This document shows positions 29,936 to 39,401 of a stretch of DNA of 64,000 bases, piece after piece (positions within the stretch are counted from its first letter, which is position 1; every line of letters starts with the position of its first letter). The notes beneath the pieces were generated by a model. That model saw only the letters and a list, made by a program, of their open reading frames with translations. It did no database searches and was not told the origin of the DNA. The translations under genes and the position numbers were made by a program. Source of the stretch: Microtetraspora malaysiensis (lineage in GTDB: Bacteria; Actinomycetota; Actinomycetes; Streptosporangiales; Streptosporangiaceae); the NCBI RefSeq assembly GCF_001528665.1, contig NZ_BBYJ01000031.1:1-64000 (forward strand), given 5' to 3'.

Positions 29936-30222
29936 CCCGCGGAGGCGCCGCCGGTTCGGGCCCGCGGCTGCGCGGCCCCGGCCATCGCCTTCCAGTCGAC
30001 GTCGATCGCCGGCAGCCAGTGTGCCGGACGGCCGGTGAGCACGAGGACGGACGTGTCCGCCCCGTGCTCGGTCTTCCCTGGCCCGCCGAACCAGACCTCC
30101 TCGCCCGGGACGGCCTCGGTCCTGGCCGGGCGCCCGAACGCGAGGACCACCAGGGAGATCAGCAGGGTGAGTCCCGCCGCCACCCCGATAAGGAATCCGA
30201 CGATCTGCAGCTCACTGTGCAC
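29929..30222 (-). CDS. Small single-span membrane protein
   Basis: 97 residues from a GTG: one TM helix (LQIVGFLIGVAAGLTLLISLVVLAF) and a hydrophilic Gly/Ala/Arg tail with no known motif. It overlaps the TPM-like gene by seven bases, so the pair is translationally coupled. It may be the membrane anchor for the TPM-like partner; that is inference. RBS is poor. Confidence 0.6.
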   Translation of the reverse strand: MHSELQIVGFLIGVAAGLTLLISLVVLAFGRPARTEAVPGEEVWFGGPGKTEHGADTSVLVLTGRPAHWLPAIDVDWKAMAGAAQPRARTGGASAGW

Positions 30223-30292
30223 ATCATCACGGTAACTCCGCAGGTGAGAACGGGTCGAGCCCGCCCGCGTGGGAGGCGGCGACGGGCCGGGC

Positions 30293-31714
30293 TCACCACA
30301 CGGACGGCCGGCGTTCGCCCCAGAAGCCGCCCACGGACGCCTCGATCTGAGCCGAGAGCGAGATCAGCGTCCCCTCGTCGCCGAACCGCCCGGCGAGCAT
30401 GACGCCGACCGGCAGCCCTTCGGGCGACCAGTGCAGCGGCAGGTTGACCGCCGGCTGCCCGCTGATGTTGTACGTGGCGGCGAACGGCGCGAAGCGCTTC
30501 ATCCGCTCGAAGGTCTCCTCGGGCGTGTCCACGTCCTCGAACCAGCCCACCGGGACGGGCGGCCTGGTCACGGTGGGCGTCAGCACGGCGTCGTACTCGT
30601 CGGTGACGAGCAGCGCGAAGCGGGTGGCGAGCTGGAGCGCCGACTGCGCCTTCAGGAAGTCCGGAGCCGCGGTGGCGAAACCGCGTTCCCGCAGCCAGGC
30701 GGTGAGCGGGCGCAGCCGGGACTCCACCCCCTCGGCCACCGGGTGCATGCAGGCGAACGTGAACCACAGCTTCACGAACTCGGGCACCACGTCGGCGCCG
30801 AAGGGCGGATCGATGTCCACCACCTCGTGCCCCAGTGACTCCAGCAGCGCGGACGCGCTCTCGTACGCGGCCAGCACCTCCGGATGCACGTCCGCGTCCG
30901 GGACGACCGGCGTGGCGTACCGCGCGATCCGCAACCGGCCGGGCTCCACGCCGACGTAGGCGGAGAAGGAGCCGCGCTCCGGCGGCGGGGCCCAGTACAG
31001 GTCGCCGGGATTGTTGTGGGCCATCACGTCGAGCAGCGCCGCCGCGTCGGCGACGTCGCGCGTGATCGGGCCGTTGGTGGACAGGCCGGCGAGGTCGGGG
31101 ATGATCGGCGCGAACGAGATGCGGCCGCGGGTCGGCTTGATGCCGTACAGGCCGCAGACCGAGGCGGGGATCCGGATGGAGCCCGCCCCGTCGCTGCCGT
31201 GCGCCGCCGGAGCCAGACCGGCCGCGACGGCGGCGGCCGCTCCCCCGCTCGACCCTCCGGCCGAGCGCGTCAGGTCCCAGGGCGTACGCGCGGGCGGGCC
31301 GACGGCGGTCTCGGTATAGCACGGCAGCCCGAACTCGGGCGTGCTCGTCTTGCCGAGCATGATCGTGCCGGCGTCGCGCAGCCGCTCGACGACGCTGTCG
31401 TCCACCGGCGCGATGAAACCCTCGTAGGCGGCGGAGCCGAAGAAGATCGGCACGTCCTTCACCAGGTTGAGGTCTTTGACGGGTATCGGCACGCCGAGGA
31501 ACGGAGGCGGGTCGTCGGACGCGAGAACCTGGGCCTCCAGCTTGCGCGCTTCCTCCAACGCCCGGTCGGCGGTGAGGGTGACGAACGCTCCGACCTCTTC
31601 GTTCAGCCGCTCGGCTCGTTCCAGGTAGTGCTCGGCGATCTCGACAGGTGACAGTTCCCTGTTCCGTACGGCTGCCGCCTGCTCCAGCGCAGTAAGATCG
31701 TGAATGTGGGCCAC
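30293..31714 (-). CDS. Amidase (amidase-signature family)
   Basis: Ser-cisSer-Lys hydrolase of amides or carbamates. 473 residues from the GTG at 31714. PIPVKDLN carries the catalytic Lys, RSAGGSSGGAAAAVAAGLAP the cis-Ser, and GSDGAGSIRIPAS the nucleophile Ser. It is more like the general amidase/6-aminohexanoate-dimer-hydrolase group than GatA, and no gatB/C are nearby. The frame is open upstream to 31819, so the start is uncertain. Divergent from the NERD gene. Confidence 0.88.
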   Translation of the reverse strand: MAHIHDLTALEQAAAVRNRELSPVEIAEHYLERAERLNEEVGAFVTLTADRALEEARKLEAQVLASDDPPPFLGVPIPVKDLNLVKDVPIFFGSAAYEGFIAPVDDSVVERLRDAGTIMLGKTSTPEFGLPCYTETAVGPPARTPWDLTRSAGGSSGGAAAAVAAGLAPAAHGSDGAGSIRIPASVCGLYGIKPTRGRISFAPIIPDLAGLSTNGPITRDVADAAALLDVMAHNNPGDLYWAPPPERGSFSAYVGVEPGRLRIARYATPVVPDADVHPEVLAAYESASALLESLGHEVVDIDPPFGADVVPEFVKLWFTFACMHPVAEGVESRLRPLTAWLRERGFATAAPDFLKAQSALQLATRFALLVTDEYDAVLTPTVTRPPVPVGWFEDVDTPEETFERMKRFAPFAATYNISGQPAVNLPLHWSPEGLPVGVMLAGRFGDEGTLISLSAQIEASVGGFWGERRPSVW

Positions 31715-31847
31715 TACCGCACGGTAGGCCCGCGGCGCGAAGATATCTAGAGACGATACCCACCTGGCGGGCCCACCAATCCGGTGAAGCCAGCCACAAA
31801 AGTATGAACCACCCAACACTAGGCAACCCGCCGAAGGCTCAACTACG

Positions 31848-32681
31848 GTGAGTGATGTGGATACCGGTCTAGCGCCAGAAGACGGTCACGATACGTCACC
31901 GATCTGGGTCAGTGACGAGTCGTCGGATCGACCCGCGACGCCGCCGGAAGAGGCCGCGTCCACCACCTACGCCCCGGTGGAGCGTGCCTCCCTGAAGGCT
32001 CTCGCCAGTCGGTTCGACTACCACCACCTGCTGCGACGTGCGCTGGTCGCCCTCGCCGCCGGTGTGGTCGTCGGATTCCTGCTCGGCGGCTGGCGCATCG
32101 GTCTGACCGCCGCGATCCTCGCGGCCATCGCCGACACGATGTACCGGGCACGCAGCGTGTCCTCGATCCCGGCGTGGCGGCGCCCTTCGGCGGCGGAGCG
32201 GCGCACCGAGTACCAGCTCAAGCGGCTGGAGCGCAACGGCTTCCGCACGCTCCACGCCCGCGCCGTCCCGGGCAGCGACGCGCAGATCGACCATCTCGTG
32301 ATCGGCCCGACGGGTGTCTACGCCGTCGACTCCGAGAAGTGGGACAAACGGCTGCCGGTGCGGGTGCAGTCCCACCGCAAGCTGTTCCATGGGCCGTTCA
32401 ACCAGAAGCCGCGCCTCGACGAGGCGCGCTGGGAGGCGTCCCAGGCGAGCGAGCTGATCGGCAAGGCCCTGGGCCGCGAGATCCATGTGGTCCCCTCGCT
32501 GGCGATCTACGGGCCGGCCATCCCCTGGCGCATCCTCAACGTACGCGACGTGGACGTCTTCTCCGGCAGCATGGTCCGCAAGTGGATCACCAAGCGGGAG
32601 CGGTCGCTCACGTCGGCGGAGATCGACTCCATCCACCGCGCCGCCGAGCGCGTTCTGCCGCCGCGCTATCCCGAGAGCTGA
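31848..32681 (+). CDS. NERD-domain membrane protein
   Basis: 277 residues from a GTG. An acidic N-terminus, a TM pair at about 63-100 (ALVALAAGVVVGFLLGG), then a nuclease-related NERD domain (about 115-235: EYQLKRLERNGFRTLHARAVPG, DAQIDHLVIGPTGVYAVDSEKW). DxQIDHLV carries the acidic residues expected at the metal site, and the QxK position of restriction nucleases appears as DSEKW. Whether it cuts nucleic acid is unknown. Confidence 0.85.
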   Translation: MSDVDTGLAPEDGHDTSPIWVSDESSDRPATPPEEAASTTYAPVERASLKALASRFDYHHLLRRALVALAAGVVVGFLLGGWRIGLTAAILAAIADTMYRARSVSSIPAWRRPSAAERRTEYQLKRLERNGFRTLHARAVPGSDAQIDHLVIGPTGVYAVDSEKWDKRLPVRVQSHRKLFHGPFNQKPRLDEARWEASQASELIGKALGREIHVVPSLAIYGPAIPWRILNVRDVDVFSGSMVRKWITKRERSLTSAEIDSIHRAAERVLPPRYPES

Positions 32682-32752
32682 GCACGCGACCCGTTTCCTC
32701 CGGCGACGGCCGTACCATTTGAGGACTCACTGTCTTCGATGGGAGCGACGTC

Positions 32753-34591
32753 ATGCCAGCCCTCAGGTCTCGTACGGTCACACACGGCAGAAACATGGTC
32801 GGTGCCCGGGCCCTGCTCCGGGCGACCGGTGTAGCCGGGAGTGACTTCGGGAAGCCCATCGTGGCGGTGGCCAACAGCTTCACCCAGTTCGTCCCCGGTC
32901 ACGTCCACCTTCGCGAGGTCGGCGACGTCGTCGCCGCCGCGGTGCGCGAGGCCGGGGCGATCCCCCGCGAGTTCAACACGATCGCGGTCGACGACGGCAT
33001 CGCGATGGGCCACGGCGGCATGCTGTACTCGCTGCCCTCGCGCGAACTCATCGCGGACGCGGTCGAGTACATGGTCAACGCCCACTGCGCGGACGCGCTG
33101 ATCTGCGTCTCCAACTGCGACAAGATCACCCCGGGCATGTTGCTGGCCGCCTTCCGGCTGAACATCCCGACGGTGTTCGTCTCCGGCGGCCCCATGGAGG
33201 CGGGCAAGACCCCCGGCCGCAAGCTCGACCTGATCGACCCGATGATCGCGGCGGCGGACGACAGCGTGAGCGACGAGACCCTCCTCGAAATGGAGGAGAA
33301 CGCCTGCCCGACCTGTGGTTCCTGCAGCGGCATGTTCACCGCCAACTCGATGAACTGCCTCACCGAGGCGATCGGCCTGGCGCTGCCCGGCAACGGCACG
33401 ACCCTGGCCACGCACAAGGCGCGCAAGGCTCTGTTCGAGGAGGCCGGCCGCACGGTCGTCGAGATCACCCGGCGCTACTACGAGCAGGACGACGAGTCGG
33501 TGCTGCCGAGGAGCATCGCCACCCGTGACGCGTTCGAGAACGCCATGGCGCTCGACGTCGCCATGGGCGGCTCGACGAACACGATCCTCCACCTGCTCGC
33601 CGCGGCCCGCGAGGCCGGCGTCGACTTCGGGCTCAAGGAGATCAACGAGCTGTCGCTGCGGGTGCCGTGCCTGTGCAAGGTCGCTCCCGCGACGGCCAAG
33701 TACCACGTCGAGGACGTGCACCGTGCCGGCGGCATCCCCGGCATCCTGGGCGAGCTCGACCGGGCCGGGCTGCTGCACCGCGACGTGCCCAGCATCCACG
33801 CCTCCTCGCTCGGCGAATACCTCTCCGCCTGGGACCCCAAGTCGCCGGAGGTCCGCGACGAGGCGATCGAGCTCTGGCACGCCGCGCCGGGCAACGTTCG
33901 CACGGTCAAGGCGTACTCGCAGGACGCCCGCTGGGACTCGCTCGACCTCGACCGCGCCGAGGGCTGCATCCGCGACGCCGAGCACGCCTACACCAAGGAC
34001 GGCGGCCTCGCCGTGCTGTACGGCAACATCGCCCCCGACGGCTGCATCGTCAAGACGGCCGGTGTGGACGAGTCGATCTGGAAGTTCTCCGGCCCGGCGG
34101 TGGTGTTCGAGTCGCAGGAGGACGCGGTCGACGGCATCCTCTCGGGCAAGGTCTCCGCGGGCGACGTGGTCGTGATCCGCTACGAGGGTCCCAAGGGCGG
34201 CCCCGGCATGCAGGAGATGCTCTACCCGACGAGCTTCCTCAAGGGCAAGGGCCTGGGCAAGGCGTGCGCGCTGATCACCGACGGGCGCTTCTCCGGCGGC
34301 ACGTCCGGTCTGTCCATCGGCCACGCCTCCCCGGAGGCGGCCGAGGGCGGGCTCATCGCCCTGGTCGAGAACGGCGACCCCATCGAGATCGACATCCCGG
34401 CCCGCTCGATCGAGGTGAAGGTGACCGAGAGCGAGCTGGCCGCCCGCCGGGAGAAGCTGCTCGCCGAGCTCGGCGGCTACCGTCCGCGCGACCGCAACCG
34501 GCCGGTGTCGGCGGCGCTCCAGGCGTACGCGGCCCTGACCACCTCCGCCTCGACGGGGGCCTCCAGGGACATCTCGCAGCTCTCTCGCTAG
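32753..34591 (+). CDS. ilvD: Dihydroxy-acid dehydratase
   Basis: Dehydrates dihydroxyvalerate intermediates in valine, leucine and isoleucine synthesis. 612 residues, with Fe-S ligand Cys residues in [10 protein letters not shown] and [17 protein letters not shown], and [15 protein letters not shown] at the C-terminal domain. The ATG follows TGGGAGC. Stand-alone, with a strong terminator downstream; the other ilv genes are not in the window. Confidence 0.97.
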   Translation: MPALRSRTVTHGRNMVGARALLRATGVAGSDFGKPIVAVANSFTQFVPGHVHLREVGDVVAAAVREAGAIPREFNTIAVDDGIAMGHGGMLYSLPSRELIADAVEYMVNAHCADALICVSNCDKITPGMLLAAFRLNIPTVFVSGGPMEAGKTPGRKLDLIDPMIAAADDSVSDETLLEMEENACPTCGSCSGMFTANSMNCLTEAIGLALPGNGTTLATHKARKALFEEAGRTVVEITRRYYEQDDESVLPRSIATRDAFENAMALDVAMGGSTNTILHLLAAAREAGVDFGLKEINELSLRVPCLCKVAPATAKYHVEDVHRAGGIPGILGELDRAGLLHRDVPSIHASSLGEYLSAWDPKSPEVRDEAIELWHAAPGNVRTVKAYSQDARWDSLDLDRAEGCIRDAEHAYTKDGGLAVLYGNIAPDGCIVKTAGVDESIWKFSGPAVVFESQEDAVDGILSGKVSAGDVVVIRYEGPKGGPGMQEMLYPTSFLKGKGLGKACALITDGRFSGGTSGLSIGHASPEAAEGGLIALVENGDPIEIDIPARSIEVKVTESELAARREKLLAELGGYRPRDRNRPVSAALQAYAALTTSASTGASRDISQLSR

Positions 34592-34608
34592 TCGGTCTTC
34601 CGTCATAC

Positions 34609-34642
34609 GGAGGGGATCGGGGCGGCCGCCCCGGTCCCCTCC
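34609..34642 (+). terminator. Terminator after ilvD
   Basis: GGAGGGGA pairs with TCCCCTCC around an inner GGGGCGGCCGCCCC palindrome, 17 bases past the ilvD stop. Confidence 0.8.
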
Positions 34643-34748
34643 GGCCGTTGCAGGGCGCTTCGGGGACGGGCTCGCTGAGAGGGGACAATCACCTCTCCGC
34701 CGACCACGCGTTCGAAAAAATGTCAGTCGGTGGAGGTAAAATTATGGT

Positions 34749-35225
34749 ATGGCCAACGTCATTAGGAACACCCTGACGACCGCTGAGCTCGCCGCACTGG
34801 CCCTGTCCCTGGCCCACCTCGGGACCGGCCCACAGTCCGTCACCGCCCGCCGCGGGCTGCGCCACGCCTTCCAGCACCTCGACCTGAACGACGACGTCAC
34901 CGCCACCACCCTGACCACGCTGACCACGCCGCTCCCCACCGACGTCGCCCGGCGCGCCAGGGTGATCGCCAACGCGATCACCGCCCGGCTGGTGCTCCAG
35001 ATCCAGTACCGCGACGCCACCGGCCGGATGACCACCCGGAACGTCGAGCCGGTCACCTTCATGGCCCACCGCGACCACTGGTACCTCGTGGGCTGGTGCC
35101 GGATGCGGAGCGGGATCCGGGCGTTCCGGCTCGACCGCGTCGCCGCGGTGGAGCCCACCGACCTGCCGGCCCGCCCCCACCTTCCCGAGCGTTACCTGCC
35201 GTTCCAGCGCCGCGCCGCGGCCTGA
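34749..35225 (+). CDS. WYL-domain protein lacking an HTH
   Basis: 158 residues. The C-terminal half is a WYL/ligand-sensing domain (LVLQIQYRDATGRMTTRNVEPVTF, HRDHWYLVGWCRMR, IRAFRLDRV). The N-terminal 60 residues (TTLTTLTTPLP) contain no helix-turn-helix. Full WYL regulators are about 320 residues, so this is the sensor half only: a natural short form or the remnant of a larger regulator. GGTGGAGG lies about ten bases upstream of the ATG. Confidence 0.85.
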   Translation: MANVIRNTLTTAELAALALSLAHLGTGPQSVTARRGLRHAFQHLDLNDDVTATTLTTLTTPLPTDVARRARVIANAITARLVLQIQYRDATGRMTTRNVEPVTFMAHRDHWYLVGWCRMRSGIRAFRLDRVAAVEPTDLPARPHLPERYLPFQRRAAA

Positions 35226-35231
35226 GTCCGG

Positions 35232-35441
35232 TCAGCCGCAGCAACCGCCACCGCAGCAACCGCCGCCGCCACCGCTGGGACGCGGGGCGGCGGCGCCGCC
35301 CGTGACGGCCACGGTCGAGAGCAGCTTCACCGTGTCGTCGTGTCCCGAGGGACAGGTGGCGGGCGCGTTCGCCTCGGCCATGGACCTGTTCAGCTCGAAG
35401 GTCGATCCGCAGGAGCGGCAACGGTAGTCATAACGAGGCAT
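35232..35441 (-). CDS. FmdB-family zinc-ribbon protein
   Basis: 69 residues: PRYDYRCRSCGSTFEL and CPSGH form the FmdB-type putative zinc ribbon. The tail is unusual, GGGGGCCGGGCCG, with four Cys in a Gly run that could bind metal. It converges on the WYL gene, with six bases between the stop codons. The family was linked to formamidase/acetamidase regulation by name only; actual role unknown. Confidence 0.88.
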   Translation of the reverse strand: MPRYDYRCRSCGSTFELNRSMAEANAPATCPSGHDDTVKLLSTVAVTGGAAAPRPSGGGGGCCGGGCCG

Positions 35442-35588
35442 GTCCGTAGCGTACGGCCTCGTTCAGGACGGTGGGGTCGAGCCGGGTCACCACCTGGACC
35501 AACGGCCGCGACTCGGACAGCTCGCCCGTCGCGTCACGGCGGCGACCTGCGTGCGGCCGAAGACCCGGACCGGGTGGGCCGGGGCCCC

Positions 35589-36416
35589 TCAGCGGAAGCT
35601 GATGGAGGCGTAGTCGGCCACGGGTTCGTACCCCAGGGCCTGATAGATGGAGTTCGAACGCGGGTTGGCCAGGTCGGCGAAGAGCAGTACCTCTGCGGCC
35701 CCCTCGTCCAGCGCCTTCCTGGTCACGGCGTACGTGACGGCCGAGCCGTACCCCTGGCCGCGGAACTCCGGCGGCGTGTAGACCGGCCCCACCCGTGACA
35801 TCCCGGCGATGGGTGTCGAGACGCAGGCCAGCGCGACGGGACGGCCGCCGTCCTCCCACCACACGAGCTCGTTCCTGTTGATCCGGGCCGCGACCACCGG
35901 GGTGGGGTCGGCGCTCACCTCCACGTCGGCCTCCACCTCGAACTCCCGGATCCACTGGACCGCCCGCGGCATGTCGGCGGCGACGGCCGTACGGGCCGCG
36001 CCCGGGACGCTGGGCGGGACCGGGGTCCCGAGCCGGTAGAGGCGATCGGAGCGGCGGCCCCGCTCGGGCTCCCACCAGGCGCGGGCGAACGCCTCCGCCT
36101 GCGCAACGGGACCGTTGACGCCGGGCAGCGATCTGCCGAGGGCGATCAGCTCGCTCACCAGGGACGGGATGGCGGCCAAGGGGATGGCGGCGAGCAGCAG
36201 CGGATAGGGGGCGGTGTGGATCACCGCCCCCTCCACCGAACCTGCCTCGGTGAACCACCCCATGAGCGGATTCTCCGAGAACTGGCCGCTCCGCAGGCTC
36301 CGGAGCACGGTCAGCGCCGCCGTGTTGCGCACCGGGTCGCGCAGCAGCCAGCCCTCGGCCGCCACGGCGAAGGTCTCCGCGTCGGCGGTGAAGGTCCACG
36401 TCGGTTTGCCGGCCAT
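35589..36416 (-). CDS. GNAT-family N-acetyltransferase
   Basis: 275 residues. The N-terminal 130 residues are a diverged domain; the C-terminal GNAT core (about 135-275) has VGPVYTPPEFRGQGYGSAVTYAV, the acetyl-CoA pyrophosphate loop, and NSIYQALGYEPV at the end. Twelve bases separate it from the HNH gene upstream, suggesting a two-gene operon. Substrate unknown. Confidence 0.88.
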   Translation of the reverse strand: MAGKPTWTFTADAETFAVAAEGWLLRDPVRNTAALTVLRSLRSGQFSENPLMGWFTEAGSVEGAVIHTAPYPLLLAAIPLAAIPSLVSELIALGRSLPGVNGPVAQAEAFARAWWEPERGRRSDRLYRLGTPVPPSVPGAARTAVAADMPRAVQWIREFEVEADVEVSADPTPVVAARINRNELVWWEDGGRPVALACVSTPIAGMSRVGPVYTPPEFRGQGYGSAVTYAVTRKALDEGAAEVLLFADLANPRSNSIYQALGYEPVADYASISFR

Positions 36417-36428
36417 CCGGGTCCTGGG

Positions 36429-36938
36429 TCAGGCGGCGGACTGGGCGAGGTAAGGCGCCCACTGCGGGTCACCGTCGAACTGCGCGCCGATGAGCCGCCA
36501 ATGGGCGCCGTGCGGCACCACCGGGGTGACGCGCAGCGTCCACCCGAGGTCCTCAAGCAGCCGGTCCGCCTTGCGGTGGTTGCACGGCATGCAGGAGGCG
36601 ACGCAGTTCTCCCAGGTGTGGGGACCGCCCTTGGAGCGGGGGATGACATGGTCGATGGTCTCGGCCCGCTGCCCGCAGTACGCGCAGCGGAAGTCGTCCC
36701 GCCGCATGAGCGCGGCCCGCGTGAGCGGGATGCGAGACCGATATGGGATGCGGACATAACGCGTCAGCCGGATCACCGACGGCACGTCGAGGGTGCGGCT
36801 GGCCGAACGCAGCACCGCCCCCCGTCCGTCCTGATGAACGACCTCCGCCTTGTCGCGCAGCACCAGGATGACCGCCCGGTGCAAGGACAGCGTGGTCAAC
36901 GGCTCGTAGGTGGCATTGAGAAGGAGTACTTGGCGCAT
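36429..36938 (-). CDS. HNH endonuclease-family protein
   Basis: 169 residues. The HNH/zinc module is in the middle: DDFRCAYCGQRAETIDHVIPRSKGG then NCVASCMPCNHRKADRLL, giving two CxxC pairs, the DH of the first H and the closing HR. An N-terminal domain beginning RQVLLLNATYEPL is conserved in a large actinobacterial family that includes M. tuberculosis Rv2469c in the same neighbourhood. No adjacent methyltransferase, so it is not an obvious restriction gene. Confidence 0.9.
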   Translation of the reverse strand: MRQVLLLNATYEPLTTLSLHRAVILVLRDKAEVVHQDGRGAVLRSASRTLDVPSVIRLTRYVRIPYRSRIPLTRAALMRRDDFRCAYCGQRAETIDHVIPRSKGGPHTWENCVASCMPCNHRKADRLLEDLGWTLRVTPVVPHGAHWRLIGAQFDGDPQWAPYLAQSAA

Positions 36939-37254
36939 CAGCCGACCTCCTTCGCCATCTCGTGAGCCGGGCTGAGATGGCGCGGGAGCACGGCTGTGCG
37001 CCCTGGTTGTGGTCCCGTCGGTTGGGACCCGGGTGCTTCCGTCACAGGGACCTCCGCCGGACGGTCCAGCGGATGGTCACCACGGCACCGCCCTCCACCA
37101 AAGTGTGGCCTTTGCCGCGCCCCATCCGCCACCCCATAAAGCGCGAGTGAGGTTCACGATTGGGACGCCTGTTGACGTTTATCCCCTTTCGAGGCTCTTT
37201 TTACTCCTGACGAGCGGCGCGCTCCTGTCGGCGACCTGCTTTAAAGTGCGAGGC
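36939..37254. other. Gene-free stretch between HNH and S9 peptidase genes
   Basis: 316 bases of divergent intergenic DNA. The half next to the peptidase is less GC-rich and holds a possible -35 TTGACG near 37172 followed by T-rich CTCTTTTTACT. The half next to the HNH gene shows no clear element. No RNA gene or convincing small ORF was found. Confidence 0.5.
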
Positions 37255-39312
37255 ATGACCGGACTGTCGTATCCACCCGCCCGCCGCGACGACATCGTCG
37301 ACGACCTGCACGGAACCCCTGTCCCCGACCCCTACCGATGGCTGGAGGACGCGGACGCCCCGGCCACCAAGGAGTGGCTGGACGCGCAGGACGACCTCTT
37401 CAAGAGCGCGGAGCTGCCCGACCGCGAGCGCTTCCGTGAGCGTGTCGCCGCACTGCTGCGCTCCGGCTCGGTCGGTCCGCCCGCATGGCGCGGCGAGCGG
37501 CGGTTCTTCATGCGCCGCACGCCCGACCAGGAGCACGCGGTCCTGTACGTGGCGGACGGTCAAGGCGAGCGGGCGCTGATCGACCCGATGGCGCTCGACC
37601 CCTCGGGGCTGACCACCCTGGACTCCTACCAGCCGGACAAGGAGGGTGCCCGCCTCGCGTACCAGATCTCGGTCGGCGGCGACGAGGAGTCCCGGCTCCA
37701 TGTGCTCGACGTCGAGACGGGGGAGGTCATCGAGGGGCCGATCGACCGGTGCCGCTACTCCCCCATCGCCTGGTTGCCCGGCGGCGAGGCGTTCTACTAC
37801 GTGCGCAAGCTGGCGCCGTCGGAGGTCCCCGAGGGCGAGGAGCAGTTCCACCGGCGGGTCTACCTGCACCGGGTCGGCACTTCTCCGGACGGCGACGTGC
37901 TGATCTTCGGCGAAGGGCTGGAGAAGACGAACTACTACGGCGTCTCGGTCTCCCGCGACGGCCGCTGGCTGACCGTCTCCGCCGCGCAGGGCACGGCCCC
38001 GCGCAACGACCTGTGGGTGGCGGATCTGACCGCCTCGCCGCTCGAGGCGCCCGCGCTGGTCACCGTCCAGGAGGGCGTCGACGCGCAGACGGGCCTGCAC
38101 TTCGGCCGTGACGGCCGGCTGTACGTGTTCACCGACCGTGACGCGCCCCGGGCCCGGATCTGCGTGACCTCGCCCGAGACGCCGACGTACGAGCACTGGC
38201 GCGACCTGATCCCCGAGGACTCCGAGGCGGTTCTCTCCGACTTCGCGATCCTCGATGACCTGGACGAGCCGGTCATGCTCGTCGGCTGGACCCGGCACGC
38301 CGTCTCCGAGATCGCGATCCACACGTTGGAGACGGGCGTCCGGATCGGCGAGGTGCCGACGCCCGGTCTCGGCTCCATCGGCGGCATCACCGAGCGCCCC
38401 GAGGGGGGCCACGAGGCGTGGTTCTCCTACACGGACAACACCACACCGCCGAGCGTCTACCGCTTCGACGCGCGCACCGGCGAGACGTCGCTCTGGGCCG
38501 CCTCACCCGGCGCGGTCGAGGTGCCCACGGTGAACACCGAGCAGGTGGTCTACCGTTCCAAGGACGGCACCGAGGTCCACATGCTGGTGATCTCCCGTGA
38601 GGGCTCCGGCCCCCGGCCCACCATCCTGTACGGCTACGGCGGCTTCGGCATCCCCATGACCCCGGGCTACTCCGGGTCGATCCTGGCCTGGGTCGAGGCG
38701 GGCGGCGTCTACGCCATCGCCCAGCTCCGGGGCGGCGGCGAGCAGGGTGAGCAGTGGCACCGCGACGGCATGCTCGGCAACAAGCAGAACGTGTACGACG
38801 ACCTGCACGCGGCGGCCGAGCACCTGATCGCGACGGGCGTGACGACGCCCGAGCAGCTCGGCATCTCCGGCGGCTCCAACGGCGGCCTGCTGGTCGGTGC
38901 GGCGCTCACCCAGCGGCCCGAGCTGTACGCCGCCGTGGTCTGCTCCGCGCCGCTGCTCGACATGATCCGCTACGAGAAGTTCGGTCTCGGCGAAACCTGG
39001 AACGTCGAGTACGGCTCCGCCTCCGTGCCGGAGGAGTTCGGCTGGCTTTGGAGTTACTCGCCCTACCATCACGTCCGCGAGGGCGTCTCCTATCCGGCGA
39101 CGCTGTTCACGGTCTTCGCCTCCGACACCCGGGTCCATCCGCTGCACGCTTGGAAGATGACCGCCGCCCTGCAGCACGCCCAGGCCGCCGACCGCCCGAT
39201 CCTGCTGCGCAACGAGGCAGAGGTCGGGCACGGCGCGCGCGCGGTGAGCCGGAGCGTCGATCTCGCGGCCGACCAGCTCGCCTTCCTCGCCCGGCACACC
39301 GGGCTCGCCTGA
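37255..39312 (+). CDS. Prolyl oligopeptidase family serine peptidase (S9A)
   Basis: 685 residues from the ATG at 37255 (MTGLSYPPARRDDIVDDLHG). The N-terminal part includes the PYRWLED signature and a seven-bladed propeller; the catalytic domain has Ser at about 541 (GGSNGG), Asp at about 624 (ASDTRVHPLH) and His at about 659 (EVGHGAR). No signal peptide, so cytosolic cleavage of short proline-containing peptides is expected. An open frame upstream to 37009 is not supported by an RBS. Confidence 0.93.
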   Translation: MTGLSYPPARRDDIVDDLHGTPVPDPYRWLEDADAPATKEWLDAQDDLFKSAELPDRERFRERVAALLRSGSVGPPAWRGERRFFMRRTPDQEHAVLYVADGQGERALIDPMALDPSGLTTLDSYQPDKEGARLAYQISVGGDEESRLHVLDVETGEVIEGPIDRCRYSPIAWLPGGEAFYYVRKLAPSEVPEGEEQFHRRVYLHRVGTSPDGDVLIFGEGLEKTNYYGVSVSRDGRWLTVSAAQGTAPRNDLWVADLTASPLEAPALVTVQEGVDAQTGLHFGRDGRLYVFTDRDAPRARICVTSPETPTYEHWRDLIPEDSEAVLSDFAILDDLDEPVMLVGWTRHAVSEIAIHTLETGVRIGEVPTPGLGSIGGITERPEGGHEAWFSYTDNTTPPSVYRFDARTGETSLWAASPGAVEVPTVNTEQVVYRSKDGTEVHMLVISREGSGPRPTILYGYGGFGIPMTPGYSGSILAWVEAGGVYAIAQLRGGGEQGEQWHRDGMLGNKQNVYDDLHAAAEHLIATGVTTPEQLGISGGSNGGLLVGAALTQRPELYAAVVCSAPLLDMIRYEKFGLGETWNVEYGSASVPEEFGWLWSYSPYHHVREGVSYPATLFTVFASDTRVHPLHAWKMTAALQHAQAADRPILLRNEAEVGHGARAVSRSVDLAADQLAFLARHTGLA

Positions 39313-39317
39313 CCGGC

Positions 39318-39353
39318 GGGTACGGCCGGGCCTGACCGGGCCCGGCCGTACCC
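39318..39353. terminator. Strong terminator between S9 peptidase and purU
   Basis: A perfect 15-bp stem, GGGTACGGCCGGGCC with GGCCCGGCCGTACCC, loop TGACCG. It lies between convergent genes and can serve both. Confidence 0.88.
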
Positions 39354-39401
39354 CACGCCCCCGTGCCGACGGAGCGCGGACGTAGCGGCCGGGCCGGCCC
39401 C

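Noticed and set aside
36429-36938. HNH gene as part of a restriction-modification or defence system
   Set aside because: No methyltransferase or defence gene adjacent, and the family is conserved at this locus in mycobacteria.
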